Counted from the stretch's first letter, positions 1 through 7,442 are shown. The stretch is DNA of 15,779 bases from Oscillospiraceae bacterium (GCA_016296635.1 JAEDIZ010000049.1:1-15779); one strand, 5' to 3'. Notes: generated by a model from the sequence alone, not told the origin. Program-made: numbers and translations.

Positions 1-33
1 AGGTAGCGAGTTCGAGCCTCGTCACCCGCTCCA
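1..33 (+). tRNA. tRNA 3' end, probably tRNA-Gly (partial)
   Basis: The window opens inside a tRNA. A 5-bp T-arm is visible (GCGAG, loop TTCGAGC, CTCGT), followed by the acceptor 3' strand CACCCGC, discriminator T and an encoded CCA. The matching 5' acceptor strand would be GCGGGTG, which is typical of bacterial tRNA-Gly. The anticodon lies outside the window, so the identity is an inference from the acceptor stem only. A hairpin terminator follows directly. Confidence 0.8.
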
Positions 34-35
34 TA

Positions 36-75
36 AAATCGCTGTGAACGAAAGTTCATGGCGATTTTTCTTTTT
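36..75 (+). terminator. Intrinsic terminator after the tRNA
   Basis: AAATCGC and TGAAC pair with GTTCA and GCGATTT around a GAAA loop. The stem is followed by TTTTTCTTTTT. It sits immediately after the tRNA CCA end and has the right strand and form to end the tRNA transcript. Confidence 0.85.
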
Positions 76-80
76 ACCGT

Positions 81-125
81 AAAAAAACCGCCCGGCTGAA
101 CAAACTGTTCGCACGGGCGATTTTT
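81..125 (-). terminator. Terminator of the O-acetylation operon
   Basis: CGCCCG/CGGGCG forms an outer stem around an inner GAACA/TGTTC stem. On the minus strand it is followed by a run of seven T (the A run at 81-87). It overlaps the stop of the DHHW-family gene. There is also a short T run on the plus side (121-125), so it could act in both directions. Confidence 0.75.
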
Positions 126-1221
126 ATGCGGAAATGGAGTTGTTCAGAATCAGCGTGCTGTACAGAAACAGCACATCCTGATCGCGGAAGGTGATAAACT
201 GCGGCAGCAGACTGCTCTGCATATAGCGCAGATCCACCAGCGTTATTTTGGAATAACCCTCCACCATGAGCGGAGCAAGACTGGAGCAGAAAGAGTCGCG
301 GAAGATCACAAGCTCACGCCCGGTGGTGCAGAGCGGATTTGCGATTTCAATCAAAGGCTCTGCGCCGCCGAGGAACATCTCATAAGGATCCCGGCCTTCC
401 GCTTTTTTCAGGTCGTACATGGTAGCGTCTTTTGCTGCTCCCGTACTGTAGCTGATGACAGAGCAGGCATTTGCAGCCTCATTTGTCAGATAGCGGATGG
501 TATCCGGGCGACAGGGTAATGCAGACTGCCCTGCGTAGGTACCGTAGAAAGGTACGCTCAGTTCGTTTTCGGCAAAAGATCCGGTTGAGGGAGCCCCCAT
601 GGCCTGCAGAAGCGCATCTGCAACATCTGTGACAGCTTCCTGCCGCCAATGCTGATCCGTCCGGTAAAAATCATCAAGGGAGAGAAGACCGGAGAAATCG
701 ATGCAGGCGCCCTCCGGCAGTGTGCTGCAAAGTGCCTCTCTCATCTGCGCGCAGGAAAGGGAAGGGTAATCTCCCATGGGAGCCAGAAAGCAGTTTTTGT
801 CCGGAATCACGCAGAGATACAGTTTACAGTCGCTGGAAGCGATCATGCCGTCATAGATGCTGCGAAGCTTGCCGAGGTTTCGGTTCAGGTTTGCCTCGTT
901 CAGAGGGTACTCCAGTTTGGACAGATGACCGTCATAGGCGTAAAGCCCGTTGTTGTCTTTTCTGGCAAAAAGATATCGGACAGTGACCGCTTTGAGGGTG
1001 CGCAGTTTTTCACGCAGGGGAAACTGGTCGAGCGTATATGTTTCAAATTCCGACATATATTTGCCGCTTTTCAGCTTTTCCACCGTGATTGACGGTCTTT
1101 GTGCCAGCGTCCTGCGTTCGCTTGCAGAGTACTGCTCTGCCGGCAGGAAAAGAAACATTGCCAAAGACCCCATCAAAACGGCAAAAAACAGAATGATAAT
1201 CAGTTTGTTCTTCATTTTCAT
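124..1221 (-). CDS. DHHW-family (AlgX-like, SGNH-hydrolase-like) exopolysaccharide O-acetylation protein
   Basis: A 365-aa membrane-anchored extracellular protein with an N-terminal hydrophobic segment (residues 7-26) after a Lys-rich start. It has the family's early 'S-x-x-E-R-R-x-L' segment (about 33-39), a TDQHW motif at 188-192, and RDSF further on, which resembles the nucleophile region of SGNH-type acetyltransferases. Such proteins are usually paired with an MBOAT protein, which exports acetyl groups that this partner transfers to an extracellular polysaccharide. Here the MBOAT gene ends 16 bp upstream, so the pairing holds. The start chosen is the ATG at 1221 with GGAGG 8 bp before it. 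A longer in-frame ORF reaches back to 1296 but overlaps the MBOAT gene. The canonical DHHW is DQHW here; whether this affects activity is unknown. The substrate polymer is not identifiable. Confidence 0.8.
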   Translation of the reverse strand: MKMKNKLIIILFFAVLMGSLAMFLFLPAEQYSASERRTLAQRPSITVEKLKSGKYMSEFETYTLDQFPLREKLRTLKAVTVRYLFARKDNNGLYAYDGHLSKLEYPLNEANLNRNLGKLRSIYDGMIASSDCKLYLCVIPDKNCFLAPMGDYPSLSCAQMREALCSTLPEGACIDFSGLLSLDDFYRTDQHWRQEAVTDVADALLQAMGAPSTGSFAENELSVPFYGTYAGQSALPCRPDTIRYLTNEAANACSVISYSTGAAKDATMYDLKKAEGRDPYEMFLGGAEPLIEIANPLCTTGRELVIFRDSFCSSLAPLMVEGYSKITLVDLRYMQSSLLPQFITFRDQDVLFLYSTLILNNSISA

Positions 1222-1237
1222 AGTGCCTGCACCTCCT

Positions 1238-2638
1238 TCAGAATCTGAAATATAGAAACGGATTGAAGGATCCGTCGACGAGATAGGCGGTGACAATGAT
1301 CAGAAGTGCAGTCAGAGCCAACGGCTCCAAAACTGTCATCACTTTCCGGCAGCATGCTTTTCCGGCGAATGATTTTGCCAGTTGCTTCGGAAAGGGCGTA
1401 GCGGCAATGACACCAATCAGAAAGGTCAGAGCGTAGGAACGCAGACAGTACAGAGCTTCCACGGAAGCTGCGGGTAGTTTTCCGAAAGAGAAAAGACCGG
1501 CAATGTCGGCAGCCGCTTCGCGAAGATTGGCTGCATTAAACAGAATAAAGCCGAGCATCACAGCTGAAAGAGCATAGATGTGCCCGAACGCCTTGTGCGT
1601 ATCCAGCCACTTTTTGAAACCGAGCTTTTCGATTGTCAGCAGCACGGCATATAGAAGTCCCCACAGAATGAAGTTCCAGTCTGCACCGTGCCAGAATCCG
1701 GTAAGCAGCCAGACAACGGCGATGTTTCGCAGCTGCTTCCATTTGCCGCAGCGGTTGCCGCCCATCGGAATATAGACATAGTCCCGAAACCAGGAGCCGA
1801 GGGAAATGTGCCACCTGCGCCAGAATTCGGTGATGCTGGCAGAGATATAGGGATAGTTGAAATTTTCCAGAAAACCAAAGCCGAAGAGCCTGCCCAGACC
1901 GATGGCCATGTCAGAATAGCCGGAAAAATCAAAGTAGATCTGCAGCATATAGGCCACGGCGTAGAGCCAGTAATAGAGGACGGATAGATCGCCGCTGGCA
2001 CGGAATGCCGTGCAGACTTCACCGAAGGCATTGGCAAGAAGAACCTTTTTGCCGAGTCCGAGAACAAAGCGGCGGATTCCTGAGGCGGTTTTATCCGGCG
2101 TATGTGTGCGCTGCTCCAACTGCTGCGCGATGTCTGCATAACGGACAATCGGCCCTGCGATCAGCTGCGGAAAAAGGGAAACATAGGCGGCAAAATTGAT
2201 GAGATTCTTCTGCGCAGGCACGCTGCCATGGTAGACATCCACGGTATAGCTCAAGATCTGAAATGTATAGAAGCTGATGCCGATGGGTAGGGCGATGCGA
2301 AGCAGCGGCACGGAAAGACCGGTCAGGGTATTGAAGGATGCGATAAAGAAGTCCGTGTATTTGAAATAGACCAGCAGACCGAGATCGATCAGTACGGAAA
2401 GCCAAAGATAAAGTTTGGACTTTCTTTTCCCGAGATTCCTTTCGATCAGCAGGCCGAGAAGCCAGCCGGTCAGGATCGTGCCCGCAAAGAGAAGAACAAG
2501 CATTTTTTCTCCCCAGGCATAAAAGACGAGGCTTGCAAGAAGCAGAATGGCATTTTTCAGTTTTTTCGGCACAAGGTAGTATAGAGTGAGCGTTGCCGGC
2601 AGGAAAAAATACAGAAACGGGATACCGGAAAAAAGCAT
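1238..2638 (-). CDS. MBOAT family O-acyltransferase (AlgI/DltB-like)
   Basis: A 466-aa polytopic membrane protein of normal length for AlgI/DltB-type MBOAT enzymes, which move acyl groups across the membrane for O-acylation of extracellular polymers. Features seen: an 'LFSGIPFLYFFLP' N-terminus, many hydrophobic helices, the conserved 'EFWRRWHISLGSWFRDYVYIPMGG' region (about 271-294, written here in part as WHISL at 276-280), and the catalytic-type histidine in FWHG at 315-318. The ATG at 2638 is preceded by GGGAGG at good spacing, so I prefer it to the longer frame starting at 2677. It lies between a lipoprotein gene and a DHHW-family gene, the usual company of exopolysaccharide O-acetyltransferases in Clostridia. 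It is most like AlgI; no D-alanylation genes are nearby, so a DltB role is unlikely. Confidence 0.92.
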   Translation of the reverse strand: MLFSGIPFLYFFLPATLTLYYLVPKKLKNAILLLASLVFYAWGEKMLVLLFAGTILTGWLLGLLIERNLGKRKSKLYLWLSVLIDLGLLVYFKYTDFFIASFNTLTGLSVPLLRIALPIGISFYTFQILSYTVDVYHGSVPAQKNLINFAAYVSLFPQLIAGPIVRYADIAQQLEQRTHTPDKTASGIRRFVLGLGKKVLLANAFGEVCTAFRASGDLSVLYYWLYAVAYMLQIYFDFSGYSDMAIGLGRLFGFGFLENFNYPYISASITEFWRRWHISLGSWFRDYVYIPMGGNRCGKWKQLRNIAVVWLLTGFWHGADWNFILWGLLYAVLLTIEKLGFKKWLDTHKAFGHIYALSAVMLGFILFNAANLREAAADIAGLFSFGKLPAASVEALYCLRSYALTFLIGVIAATPFPKQLAKSFAGKACCRKVMTVLEPLALTALLIIVTAYLVDGSFNPFLYFRF

Positions 2639-2682
2639 AGGATCCTCCCAAAAAGCGGGCAGGGCTGCTTCCTGCAATTGTT

Positions 2683-3180
2683 TCAGCTTTCAAAAGAAGC
2701 CGGCGCCATGACAAAGAAAACGGTATTGCCGACAGCCTCACAGATCATTTCATCCGCCTGTGTGCAGATGTTCCAGCGCAGATCGGCATTGTTTTTCAGC
2801 TGCTGCACGAAAGAATCAACATCGCCGCTGACAGAAAAAACATAGCCGACAAAAGGAATGGAGCCGATCATGGGTGCAAAAATCGCACCGGAATCAAAAC
2901 CGGAAATGTCAGATGAGAAGCCGTTCAGGAATCCCGGCTCTACGGGCATGACCACGGGAGCGAATGGAATGATCGGATTGCTCACAAGCTGATTTGCGAT
3001 TTCTTCGGGATCTGCCGCGCCGTTTTTGATCTGATCTTTGAAGCTGGTGAAGAGAATTCCTGCGGGAGTTGTGGGGATGGCAGCCTGTTCTTCGGATGGA
3101 GCGTCATTGCCCGTCCTGCCGCAGGCAGTGAGCGTGAGGATCAGGAAAAAGACCATAATCAGAGAACATGTTTTTTTCAT
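2683..3180 (-). CDS. Small lipoprotein of the O-acetylation operon (unknown function)
   Basis: A 165-aa predicted lipoprotein with a Lys-rich start, a hydrophobic core (residues 7-17) and lipobox L-T-A-C with the lipidated Cys at position 20. The mature part is about 145 aa. It contains a stretch 'FAPMIGSIPFVGYVF' and a C-terminal segment rich in short beta-strand-like hydrophobic runs. Small lipoproteins of this kind, including DUF4358-type proteins, often sit beside MBOAT/DHHW pairs, but I cannot assign the family with certainty. The start at 3180 has AAAAGGAG 7-8 bp upstream. It is the first gene of the operon and is separated from the MBOAT start by 44 bp without a terminator. It could be an accessory or substrate-binding factor for polymer modification; that is inference. 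Confidence 0.75.
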   Translation of the reverse strand: MKKTCSLIMVFFLILTLTACGRTGNDAPSEEQAAIPTTPAGILFTSFKDQIKNGAADPEEIANQLVSNPIIPFAPVVMPVEPGFLNGFSSDISGFDSGAIFAPMIGSIPFVGYVFSVSGDVDSFVQQLKNNADLRWNICTQADEMICEAVGNTVFFVMAPASFES

Positions 3181-3318
3181 TTTGAGATCTCCTTTTCAGA
3201 TAGTATGTGCCGCTGTCAGATGCGGCATGATTGTTGCTGATCATATAGACGAAGAAAAGAAAAGATGGTTTCAAAAGAAGGCGAGATGCTGGAAAAAAGA
3301 TTTCTGTATTGAAGAAAG

Positions 3319-3350
3319 AAAAACCGATGTTTGAAATCAAACATCGGTTT
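3319..3350 (-). terminator. Perfect palindromic terminator
   Basis: A 15-bp perfect inverted repeat (AAAACCGATGTTTGA / TCAAACATCGGTTTT) with a tiny loop. On the minus strand it is followed by a T-rich run (TTTTTCTTTCTTC), which suits termination of the small-gene operon ending at 3417. It also insulates the promoter region of the lipoprotein operon. It is T-rich on the plus side too, so it may be bidirectional. Confidence 0.75.
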
Positions 3351-3416
3351 TATGTGTTTTCACTACACTATAGATGAACTCCCGATTTATCGGAGTAGCT
3401 TCGATCAACAACAAAA

Positions 3417-3623
3417 TTAAGCACGCTTCTGCAAAAATGTTTTCTCCGCCATGTGAATCACGAAGTTGCGTTCGTCCGGATCGGCTTTTGCAAAGTCGAT
3501 CTGATACCGCTGGCAGGTCTTGCGGAAGTGGACAACGTATGCCAGATCCTCTTTCGTCGGAGGTGCAACATAGCCGTTCAGCGCAGCAAGCGCATCCAGC
3601 TCCAGATATTTTTCATTCTGCAT
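3417..3623 (-). CDS. 68-aa hypothetical protein
   Basis: A small, mostly helical soluble protein with no signal peptide or membrane segment and no family I recognise. It is Leu/Ala-rich at the start (ELDALAALNGY) and ends basic (QKRA). A strong AAAGGAGG lies 8 bp before the ATG and is embedded in the last codons of the upstream GNAT-like gene, whose stop is only 3 bp away. The two are therefore probably translated from one mRNA. The spacing suggests a functional link with the acetyltransferase, but its nature is unknown. A perfect palindromic terminator follows. Confidence 0.65.
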   Translation of the reverse strand: MQNEKYLELDALAALNGYVAPPTKEDLAYVVHFRKTCQRYQIDFAKADPDERNFVIHMAEKTFLQKRA

Positions 3624-3626
3624 CCG

Positions 3627-4142
3627 TCAGACCTCCTTTAAGTATTGCCCGAACAGCTCCCGCGCAGCATCGCCATCGATCAGCAGCAGGAATGGGTCAA
3701 ACCGGCTGAACGGGATCGCGCCGTAATTTCGCATATAGTGTTCCCGAAGCTGCGACGTTTTCGCTTTCAAATAAATTGCACCGCCGTAGCCGTAATCGAT
3801 GGAAAGCTGAATCCCGAACGCCAGCAGTGCGGCACCGATCCCAGCGTATTTTCTAGGTTTGGACAGTGTCGGATTTCCGCTGGGCGCACTCTCCATATAC
3901 TCCACATAAACCAGCACGCCCTCCGGCATATCCCGATAAGCAGCAAGTCCAACCAGTTCTTTGGTTGTATCCAACTCCAGCGCGTATTTATCGAGCGCTG
4001 TGTCCTGAATAAAATCCGTGCACCAGTCGGTTTGCCAATGCTCCTGCGCTGTTCGTTCAAAATCAGCGGCAGTCGCCTCACGAACGGTGGCAGGAAGCTT
4101 TGTACTTGTCTGGCTTTCGATAATGTAATAACAAGGCTGCAT
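3627..4142 (-). CDS. GNAT-like N-acetyltransferase domain protein
   Basis: A 171-aa soluble protein. The central region has a GNAT-type layout. A strand-rich core (LVGLAAY..., VLVYVEYMESAP) is followed by 'KYAGIGAALLAFGIQLS', which resembles the acetyl-CoA pyrophosphate-binding loop plus helix. A late strand then runs into 'Y.R.YGA' (residues 139-147), like the C-terminal GNAT signature. The substrate is unknown. ATG 4142 has AAGGAG 8 bp upstream, and a near-consensus sigma-A promoter lies just before it, so the gene has its own transcription start. It is followed by a coupled 68-aa gene. GNAT toxins of the TacT type have this size, but the expected RHH antitoxin upstream is absent, so I do not call it a toxin. 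Confidence 0.75.
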   Translation of the reverse strand: MQPCYYIIESQTSTKLPATVREATAADFERTAQEHWQTDWCTDFIQDTALDKYALELDTTKELVGLAAYRDMPEGVLVYVEYMESAPSGNPTLSKPRKYAGIGAALLAFGIQLSIDYGYGGAIYLKAKTSQLREHYMRNYGAIPFSRFDPFLLLIDGDAARELFGQYLKEV

Positions 4143-4169
4143 AGCGGCGGCTCCTTCATTTCCTGATTT

Positions 4170-4198
4170 ATTATACCACAGCTCTTAGAAAAACGCAA
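4170..4198 (-). promoter_or_regulatory. Sigma-A-type promoter of the GNAT-like gene
   Basis: On the minus strand: -35 TTGCGT, a 17-bp spacer, -10 TATAAT preceded by TGG (an extended -10). The -10 ends 28 bp before the ATG at 4142, leaving room for a short leader with AAGGAG. It is one of the two best promoter matches in the window. It lies inside the in-frame extension of the DUF1016 remnant, which argues against that extension being translated. Confidence 0.75.
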
Positions 4199-4636
4199 AG
4201 TCGAGTTTTCCTGATTTGCTTCAGTACCCGGTTCATAGCCGCTGCCGAGAATGTCCAGCAGCTCTTTCTTTGACCACTTCTGTACCCGCGCCTGTTCCAG
4301 ATACCACTTGCACGCATCTCTTGTCAGCTCCGATTCCATAATGACCACATTCAGCGTCCAGCCGATTTTCATCGCCAGCTGGAGGAGCGTTTGGTCATTT
4401 TCATAGGTCTTGTAAAAATCACGCATCCGGCGCACGTTGCGCGGGGAAAATCCTGTGCGGTCAAGGAAATTTGCCTGTAAAAACTCTGCGGCCGCAACCG
4501 CCGCGCCCTTCTCCGGACGCTGGCTGATGGCCTTGCCAATGGCATAAATTTCGTCCATCTGCGGAAGATTCCGTGCAAGAATTGCGGCCAATTCCCGGTA
4601 CATTGTGCCGTAATCTACAGGTTTTCTGACGTTCAT
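4185..4636 (-). pseudogene. DUF1016 (YhcG-type) N-terminal domain remnant
   Basis: From ATG 4636, with AAAGGAG 6 bp upstream, about 145 codons read as the helical N-terminal domain of DUF1016/YhcG proteins. The conserved-looking patch is 'GFSPRNVRRMRDFYKTY' and then 'LGWTLNVVIMESELT'-like sequence (here IGWTLNVVIM...) followed by 'WSKKELLDIL'. Full family members add a C-terminal PDDEXK nuclease domain, and none is present here. After about codon 150 the frame stays open to 3767, but that part crosses a strong promoter and overlaps the GNAT gene in another frame, so it looks non-native. A shifted frame stops near 4185, which I use as a nominal end. It could be a decayed full-length gene or a stand-alone N-domain protein whose real end I cannot place. 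Confidence 0.55.
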
Positions 4637-4707
4637 AGCTTCTCCTTTCCGCGCCGCTGCGCATCGTATATTTCGTCGTTTTGCGAATAGCCTGCTACAA
4701 TATTTTG

Positions 4708-4716
4708 TGGTATGAT
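4708..4716 (+). promoter_or_regulatory. Possible extended -10 element for the 88-aa gene
   Basis: TGG followed by TATGAT, about 40 bp before the ATG at 4755. No good -35 hexamer stands at the usual distance. TACAAT at 4696-4701 is an alternative -10. Weak evidence, given mainly by position. Confidence 0.35.
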
Positions 4717-4754
4717 TGCCCCGTTCGTTTGATTCTTGCGAAGGGAGAGCAGCC

Positions 4755-5021
4755 ATGCAGTACACCGATAACGAAGCCGCCCTGATCGGCGGCTTGATCT
4801 CAACCTATTTCTTTCAGCCTGCCGTGTCCGCATCTTTGAAGGACGCCTACAGCCGCGTTTTGGAGCATCTGCATCAGAACGCACTCACTTCCTCTGACCT
4901 GCAACAGATCCGAAAGGCTGTGAATTTCTTGATGCCTATGTGTCAGGCAAACCGGCAGACCCAGCGGGAGCTTATGGGTGTCAATGCGCGGACAACAGCG
5001 CTTCTGAATGGCTCACGGTAA
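4755..5021 (+). CDS. 88-aa hypothetical helical protein
   Basis: A small soluble protein of unknown family, transcribed opposite to all its neighbours. It appears largely alpha-helical: 'ALIGGLISTYFFQPA' and then repeated Leu/Ala/Gln-rich segments. It has no signal peptide and no recognisable catalytic motif. ATG 4755 has AGGGAG about 8 bp upstream; an in-frame start at 4716 exists but lacks a ribosome site. A strong hairpin terminator follows within 16 bp, which supports it as a real single-gene transcript. It is divergent from the DUF1016 remnant. Confidence 0.6.
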   Translation: MQYTDNEAALIGGLISTYFFQPAVSASLKDAYSRVLEHLHQNALTSSDLQQIRKAVNFLMPMCQANRQTQRELMGVNARTTALLNGSR

Positions 5022-5036
5022 TTGTGGATAATGCAA

Positions 5037-5061
5037 AAGGCACGACGCTTGGTCGTGCCTT
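5037..5061. terminator. Bidirectional terminator between convergent genes
   Basis: GGCACGAC/GTCGTGCC stem flanked by AA/TT pairs. On the minus strand it runs into TTTTGC. On the plus strand a T run (TTTTT) follows after 10 bases. It lies between the convergent 88-aa gene (stop 5021) and the TPR gene (stop 5085). Confidence 0.75.
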
Positions 5062-5084
5062 CGCTATATGTTTTTGTTGACTGC

Positions 5085-6035
5085 TTAGTTCAGCAGATGC
5101 GGCTTTCCGGTGCTCTTTTTTGAAGTGGACTTCGTGACAAGGACTTTGCTTGCCCATGCGAAGAAATACGGCACGGAATCGAACAGGTAGCTGGACTTCA
5201 TCAGTTCGTCCAGCAGTTCTTCCATCGTAAATGGCTGATAGCCATAGGGATTCAACTCATCGATATAATCGTCCAATTCGTCGTGTGCTGCTGCCCGCAG
5301 GAATTTCTTCGTATCCTTATTCGCTTTTGAGAGGCGTTTGATGTAGTCCTCCGCCTTGTCAAACTGGTTCAGCTTGTAATACAAAACCGCCAGCGGAAGG
5401 AGCATCTGTGTTTCTTCATAGGAGTCAAATTGCTTATGGAGCGCCAGCGCGTGCATTTCGTCCTCCATAAAGACGTACAGGTGCATCAGCTGATAGCGGA
5501 CACCAAGGTCGTCGCTTTCGCACAGCTCCAGCAGGCGCTGTCCTTCGCTGATTGCCTGACGCATCATACCGCAGGAGATCAGCACGTCGAAGTATGTATA
5601 GCGCACACGCATATACGGTCTGGTTTCCGGCGCTGTCCAGAATTCACCCGTGTACTCTTTAAATGCACCGGCTTCTTTCATCTGTTGCTCAGCCAGCGCC
5701 AGCAATTCCTGCAAGGCAAGTCTCTGCTCGTCCAGATGATGCTCCGTTATGCTGGTGATCATCTGCAGCCGCGCATCGAGGTTGTCCGGCTCCAACTCCA
5801 GCGCCTTGCGGAGATATTCCATGTGCTTTTTCTTGGATGTTGCCTGCTCTGCAAGATCCAGATAATCGTCGGCTGTTTCGGGTGCGTGGTCTTTCTGCGC
5901 GGCACACTTCTGATCGTACTCTGCGAGGAACTGTTCCGCCAGTGCATTTGCATCGTCCTCACTCTTGATCTCGTCTGCGTGAGAATCCAGGAAACGCTGT
6001 AATTCTTTCAGAACCTTTTCTGCTTCTCTGCTCAT
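5085..6035 (-). CDS. Tetratricopeptide-repeat-like cytoplasmic protein
   Basis: A 316-aa acidic, almost wholly helical protein. Residues from about 65 to 120 read as TPR units ('YLDLAEQATSKKKHMEYLRKALELEPDN', seen here as paired helices with A/Y/L at the TPR positions), and further TPR-like helices follow to about 235. There is no signal peptide or transmembrane segment. The C-terminus is basic (KSTSKKSTGK). TPR proteins act as protein-binding scaffolds; the partner is unknown. ATG 6035 has AGGAGG 9 bp upstream, and a promoter with extended -10 stands about 35 bp before it. It therefore has its own transcript even though the upstream genes run in the same direction. It ends in a bidirectional terminator. 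Confidence 0.75.
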   Translation of the reverse strand: MSREAEKVLKELQRFLDSHADEIKSEDDANALAEQFLAEYDQKCAAQKDHAPETADDYLDLAEQATSKKKHMEYLRKALELEPDNLDARLQMITSITEHHLDEQRLALQELLALAEQQMKEAGAFKEYTGEFWTAPETRPYMRVRYTYFDVLISCGMMRQAISEGQRLLELCESDDLGVRYQLMHLYVFMEDEMHALALHKQFDSYEETQMLLPLAVLYYKLNQFDKAEDYIKRLSKANKDTKKFLRAAAHDELDDYIDELNPYGYQPFTMEELLDELMKSSYLFDSVPYFFAWASKVLVTKSTSKKSTGKPHLLN

Positions 6036-6068
6036 TTTATAATGCCTCCTATTGCAGCATTTATAAAT

Positions 6069-6097
6069 ATTATAGCAGATTCGTCAGCTTTCGTCGA
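6069..6097 (-). promoter_or_regulatory. Promoter of the TPR gene
   Basis: On the minus strand: TCGACG (4 of 6 matches to -35), a 17-bp spacer, TATAAT preceded by TGC (extended -10). The predicted start gives a short leader carrying AGGAGG before the ATG at 6035. Confidence 0.65.
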
Positions 6098-6166
6098 GAT
6101 ACGAGTGTCAAAGACTTCTTTTGAATTTCGACTGCTGAATACTTCGCGCCGCTGATCCTGCGTCCT

Positions 6167-6616
6167 CTACATACCGCACATCTCATCCATTTTCATATCA
6201 TCCTCAGACATCTCTCTGCGCATATAGGCATCGAACTGTTCTGAATACTGCTCGTACTTTTCGCCGCCGATTTCCTTCAGAAAGTCCTCCTTGAACACCC
6301 ACAGGGGATATTCGCAGTAGCCGCTGATTTTGCTGTGGCCGGTATCCTGCGCGACTTCGTTGGAAAGGAGCTGCGACGCGAACGGGCAGTTATTGGTGTC
6401 AATGAATGCGCAGTTTTTCAAGGTGAGGAAGTCCCCGAAGGACACTGTAAGGACGGCGTATTGCTCGGTCACGTTCTCTTTCTGATCCACTTCATCGAGA
6501 ACAATCGCCAGCCCCGGCATTTGCTTCCCCATGTAATCGCGCGTGTCATACAATTCGACCCGCGGCTTCAGCCGGATTTTCCCGCCTGTATAATATTCCG
6601 AAATTTCAAAAACCAT
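6167..6616 (-). CDS. DUF4313 domain protein
   Basis: A 149-aa soluble protein that matches my memory of the DUF4313 family. It has an N-terminal 'YYTGGKIRLKPRVELY' region, 'MGKQMPGLAIVL', 'VSFGDFLTLKNCAFIDTNNCP' and a C-terminal 'GYCEYPLWVFKEDFL' segment. The family is found mostly in mobile elements and their hosts and has no defined biochemical role. ATG 6616 has AAAGGAGG about 6 bp upstream; an in-frame extension to 6769 overlaps the metallophosphoesterase gene and is unlikely. It lies 76 bp after that gene, with only a weak hairpin (6657-6673) between them, so it may belong to the same long transcript as the recombinases. Confidence 0.75.
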   Translation of the reverse strand: MVFEISEYYTGGKIRLKPRVELYDTRDYMGKQMPGLAIVLDEVDQKENVTEQYAVLTVSFGDFLTLKNCAFIDTNNCPFASQLLSNEVAQDTGHSKISGYCEYPLWVFKEDFLKEIGGEKYEQYSEQFDAYMRREMSEDDMKMDEMCGM

Positions 6617-6692
6617 AGGTTCCTCCTTTAAATTGTCCAACAGAGCAAAGAAAAGCGCAGTCGCCGTGACCGCGTCTTTCTCTGCCCTGTTT

Positions 6693-7442
6693 TTATAATA
6701 CCCGCACCATCTGCTCATAGAGCAGAACGTACTTTTCATCGATGATCCGGTTGTCGTGGTAGTGTCCAAACAGCCAGTAGTGGAATCGGCTATAGTTGCG
6801 GACTTCTTCCAAAAAGTCCGTCAGCTTATCTGGCTTGAAATTGGCATTAATCTTCTGCTGAATTGCTGTCGGTGCGCAGTGTGTGATGATGTAATCGGTC
6901 TTCCAGTCCAGTTGTTCCAACGTCTGCCGGGCTTCGGCGTATTCCTCGTCGGACGGCAGTTCCTCCTGCCACCACGAAATATGGTTGATGCGGAACTGTC
7001 CGCGATTGCGGCGCAGGGAATCATAGCGTTCGTAAAAATCCGAACTGTCCATGTCCAGAATGCCATCCGCAAAGTCGTGGCTTTGTGCGCCGCCCATCGT
7101 GAAGAACGTGCGGCCTTGCAGCTCGAATGCCTGCCCGCGCATCAGGTGAATGACGTGCGGACGGATTTTATGCACCTTTCCGCCGTGCCATTGCTCCACG
7201 GGATATTCATTCAGCGCGTCGAAGTTTTCATGGTTGCCGTCCACAAACAGAACTGTAAACGGCAGGGTTTCCAGCCGGTCGAGCTGCGGATCGTCGCTCT
7301 TGTCGCCATTCCAGACACATCCGAAGTCGCCGCAGACGATCATGTAGTCGTCCTTGGTCATCTCCGCTTGCTCCGGGAAATACTGAGGCTGGAATCGGAG
7401 GACATTGCCGTGAAGATCGCCAGTTGCATAGATCATTTTCAT
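6693..7442 (-). CDS. Metallophosphoesterase (calcineurin-like)
   Basis: A 249-aa protein with the full set of metallophosphoesterase motifs: GDLHG (Asp9, His11), GDFG (Asp39), GNHEN (Asn70, His71), THC (His188) and GHYH (His227, His229). These bind a two-metal centre for phosphoester hydrolysis. The substrate could be a nucleotide, a nucleic acid or a protein phosphate; the sequence does not say. The start is ATG 7442, which overlaps the stop of the upstream serine recombinase as ATGA. No strong ribosome site is visible, so translation is probably coupled to the recombinase. This places a phosphoesterase in the recombinase operon, which is unusual. The protein has no signal peptide and should be cytoplasmic. 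Confidence 0.88.
   Translation of the reverse strand: MKMIYATGDLHGNVLRFQPQYFPEQAEMTKDDYMIVCGDFGCVWNGDKSDDPQLDRLETLPFTVLFVDGNHENFDALNEYPVEQWHGGKVHKIRPHVIHLMRGQAFELQGRTFFTMGGAQSHDFADGILDMDSSDFYERYDSLRRNRGQFRINHISWWQEELPSDEEYAEARQTLEQLDWKTDYIITHCAPTAIQQKINANFKPDKLTDFLEEVRNYSRFHYWLFGHYHDNRIIDEKYVLLYEQMVRVL

Noticed and set aside
1..33. tRNA 3' end as the attachment site of the island
   Set aside because: Tyrosine integrases commonly use tRNA ends, but only serine recombinases are present here. A complete host-type operon lies between, and I saw no repeat of the tRNA 3' end elsewhere in the window.
3627..4142. GNAT toxin of a TacAT toxin-antitoxin pair
   Set aside because: The size fits, but there is no upstream RHH/DUF1778 antitoxin, and the coupled small gene lies downstream and shows no RHH pattern.
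6106..6111. A perfect TTGACA (-35) on the minus strand before the TPR gene
   Set aside because: It is 31 bp from the TATAAT, too far to work with it. TCGACG at 17 bp is the more likely partner.
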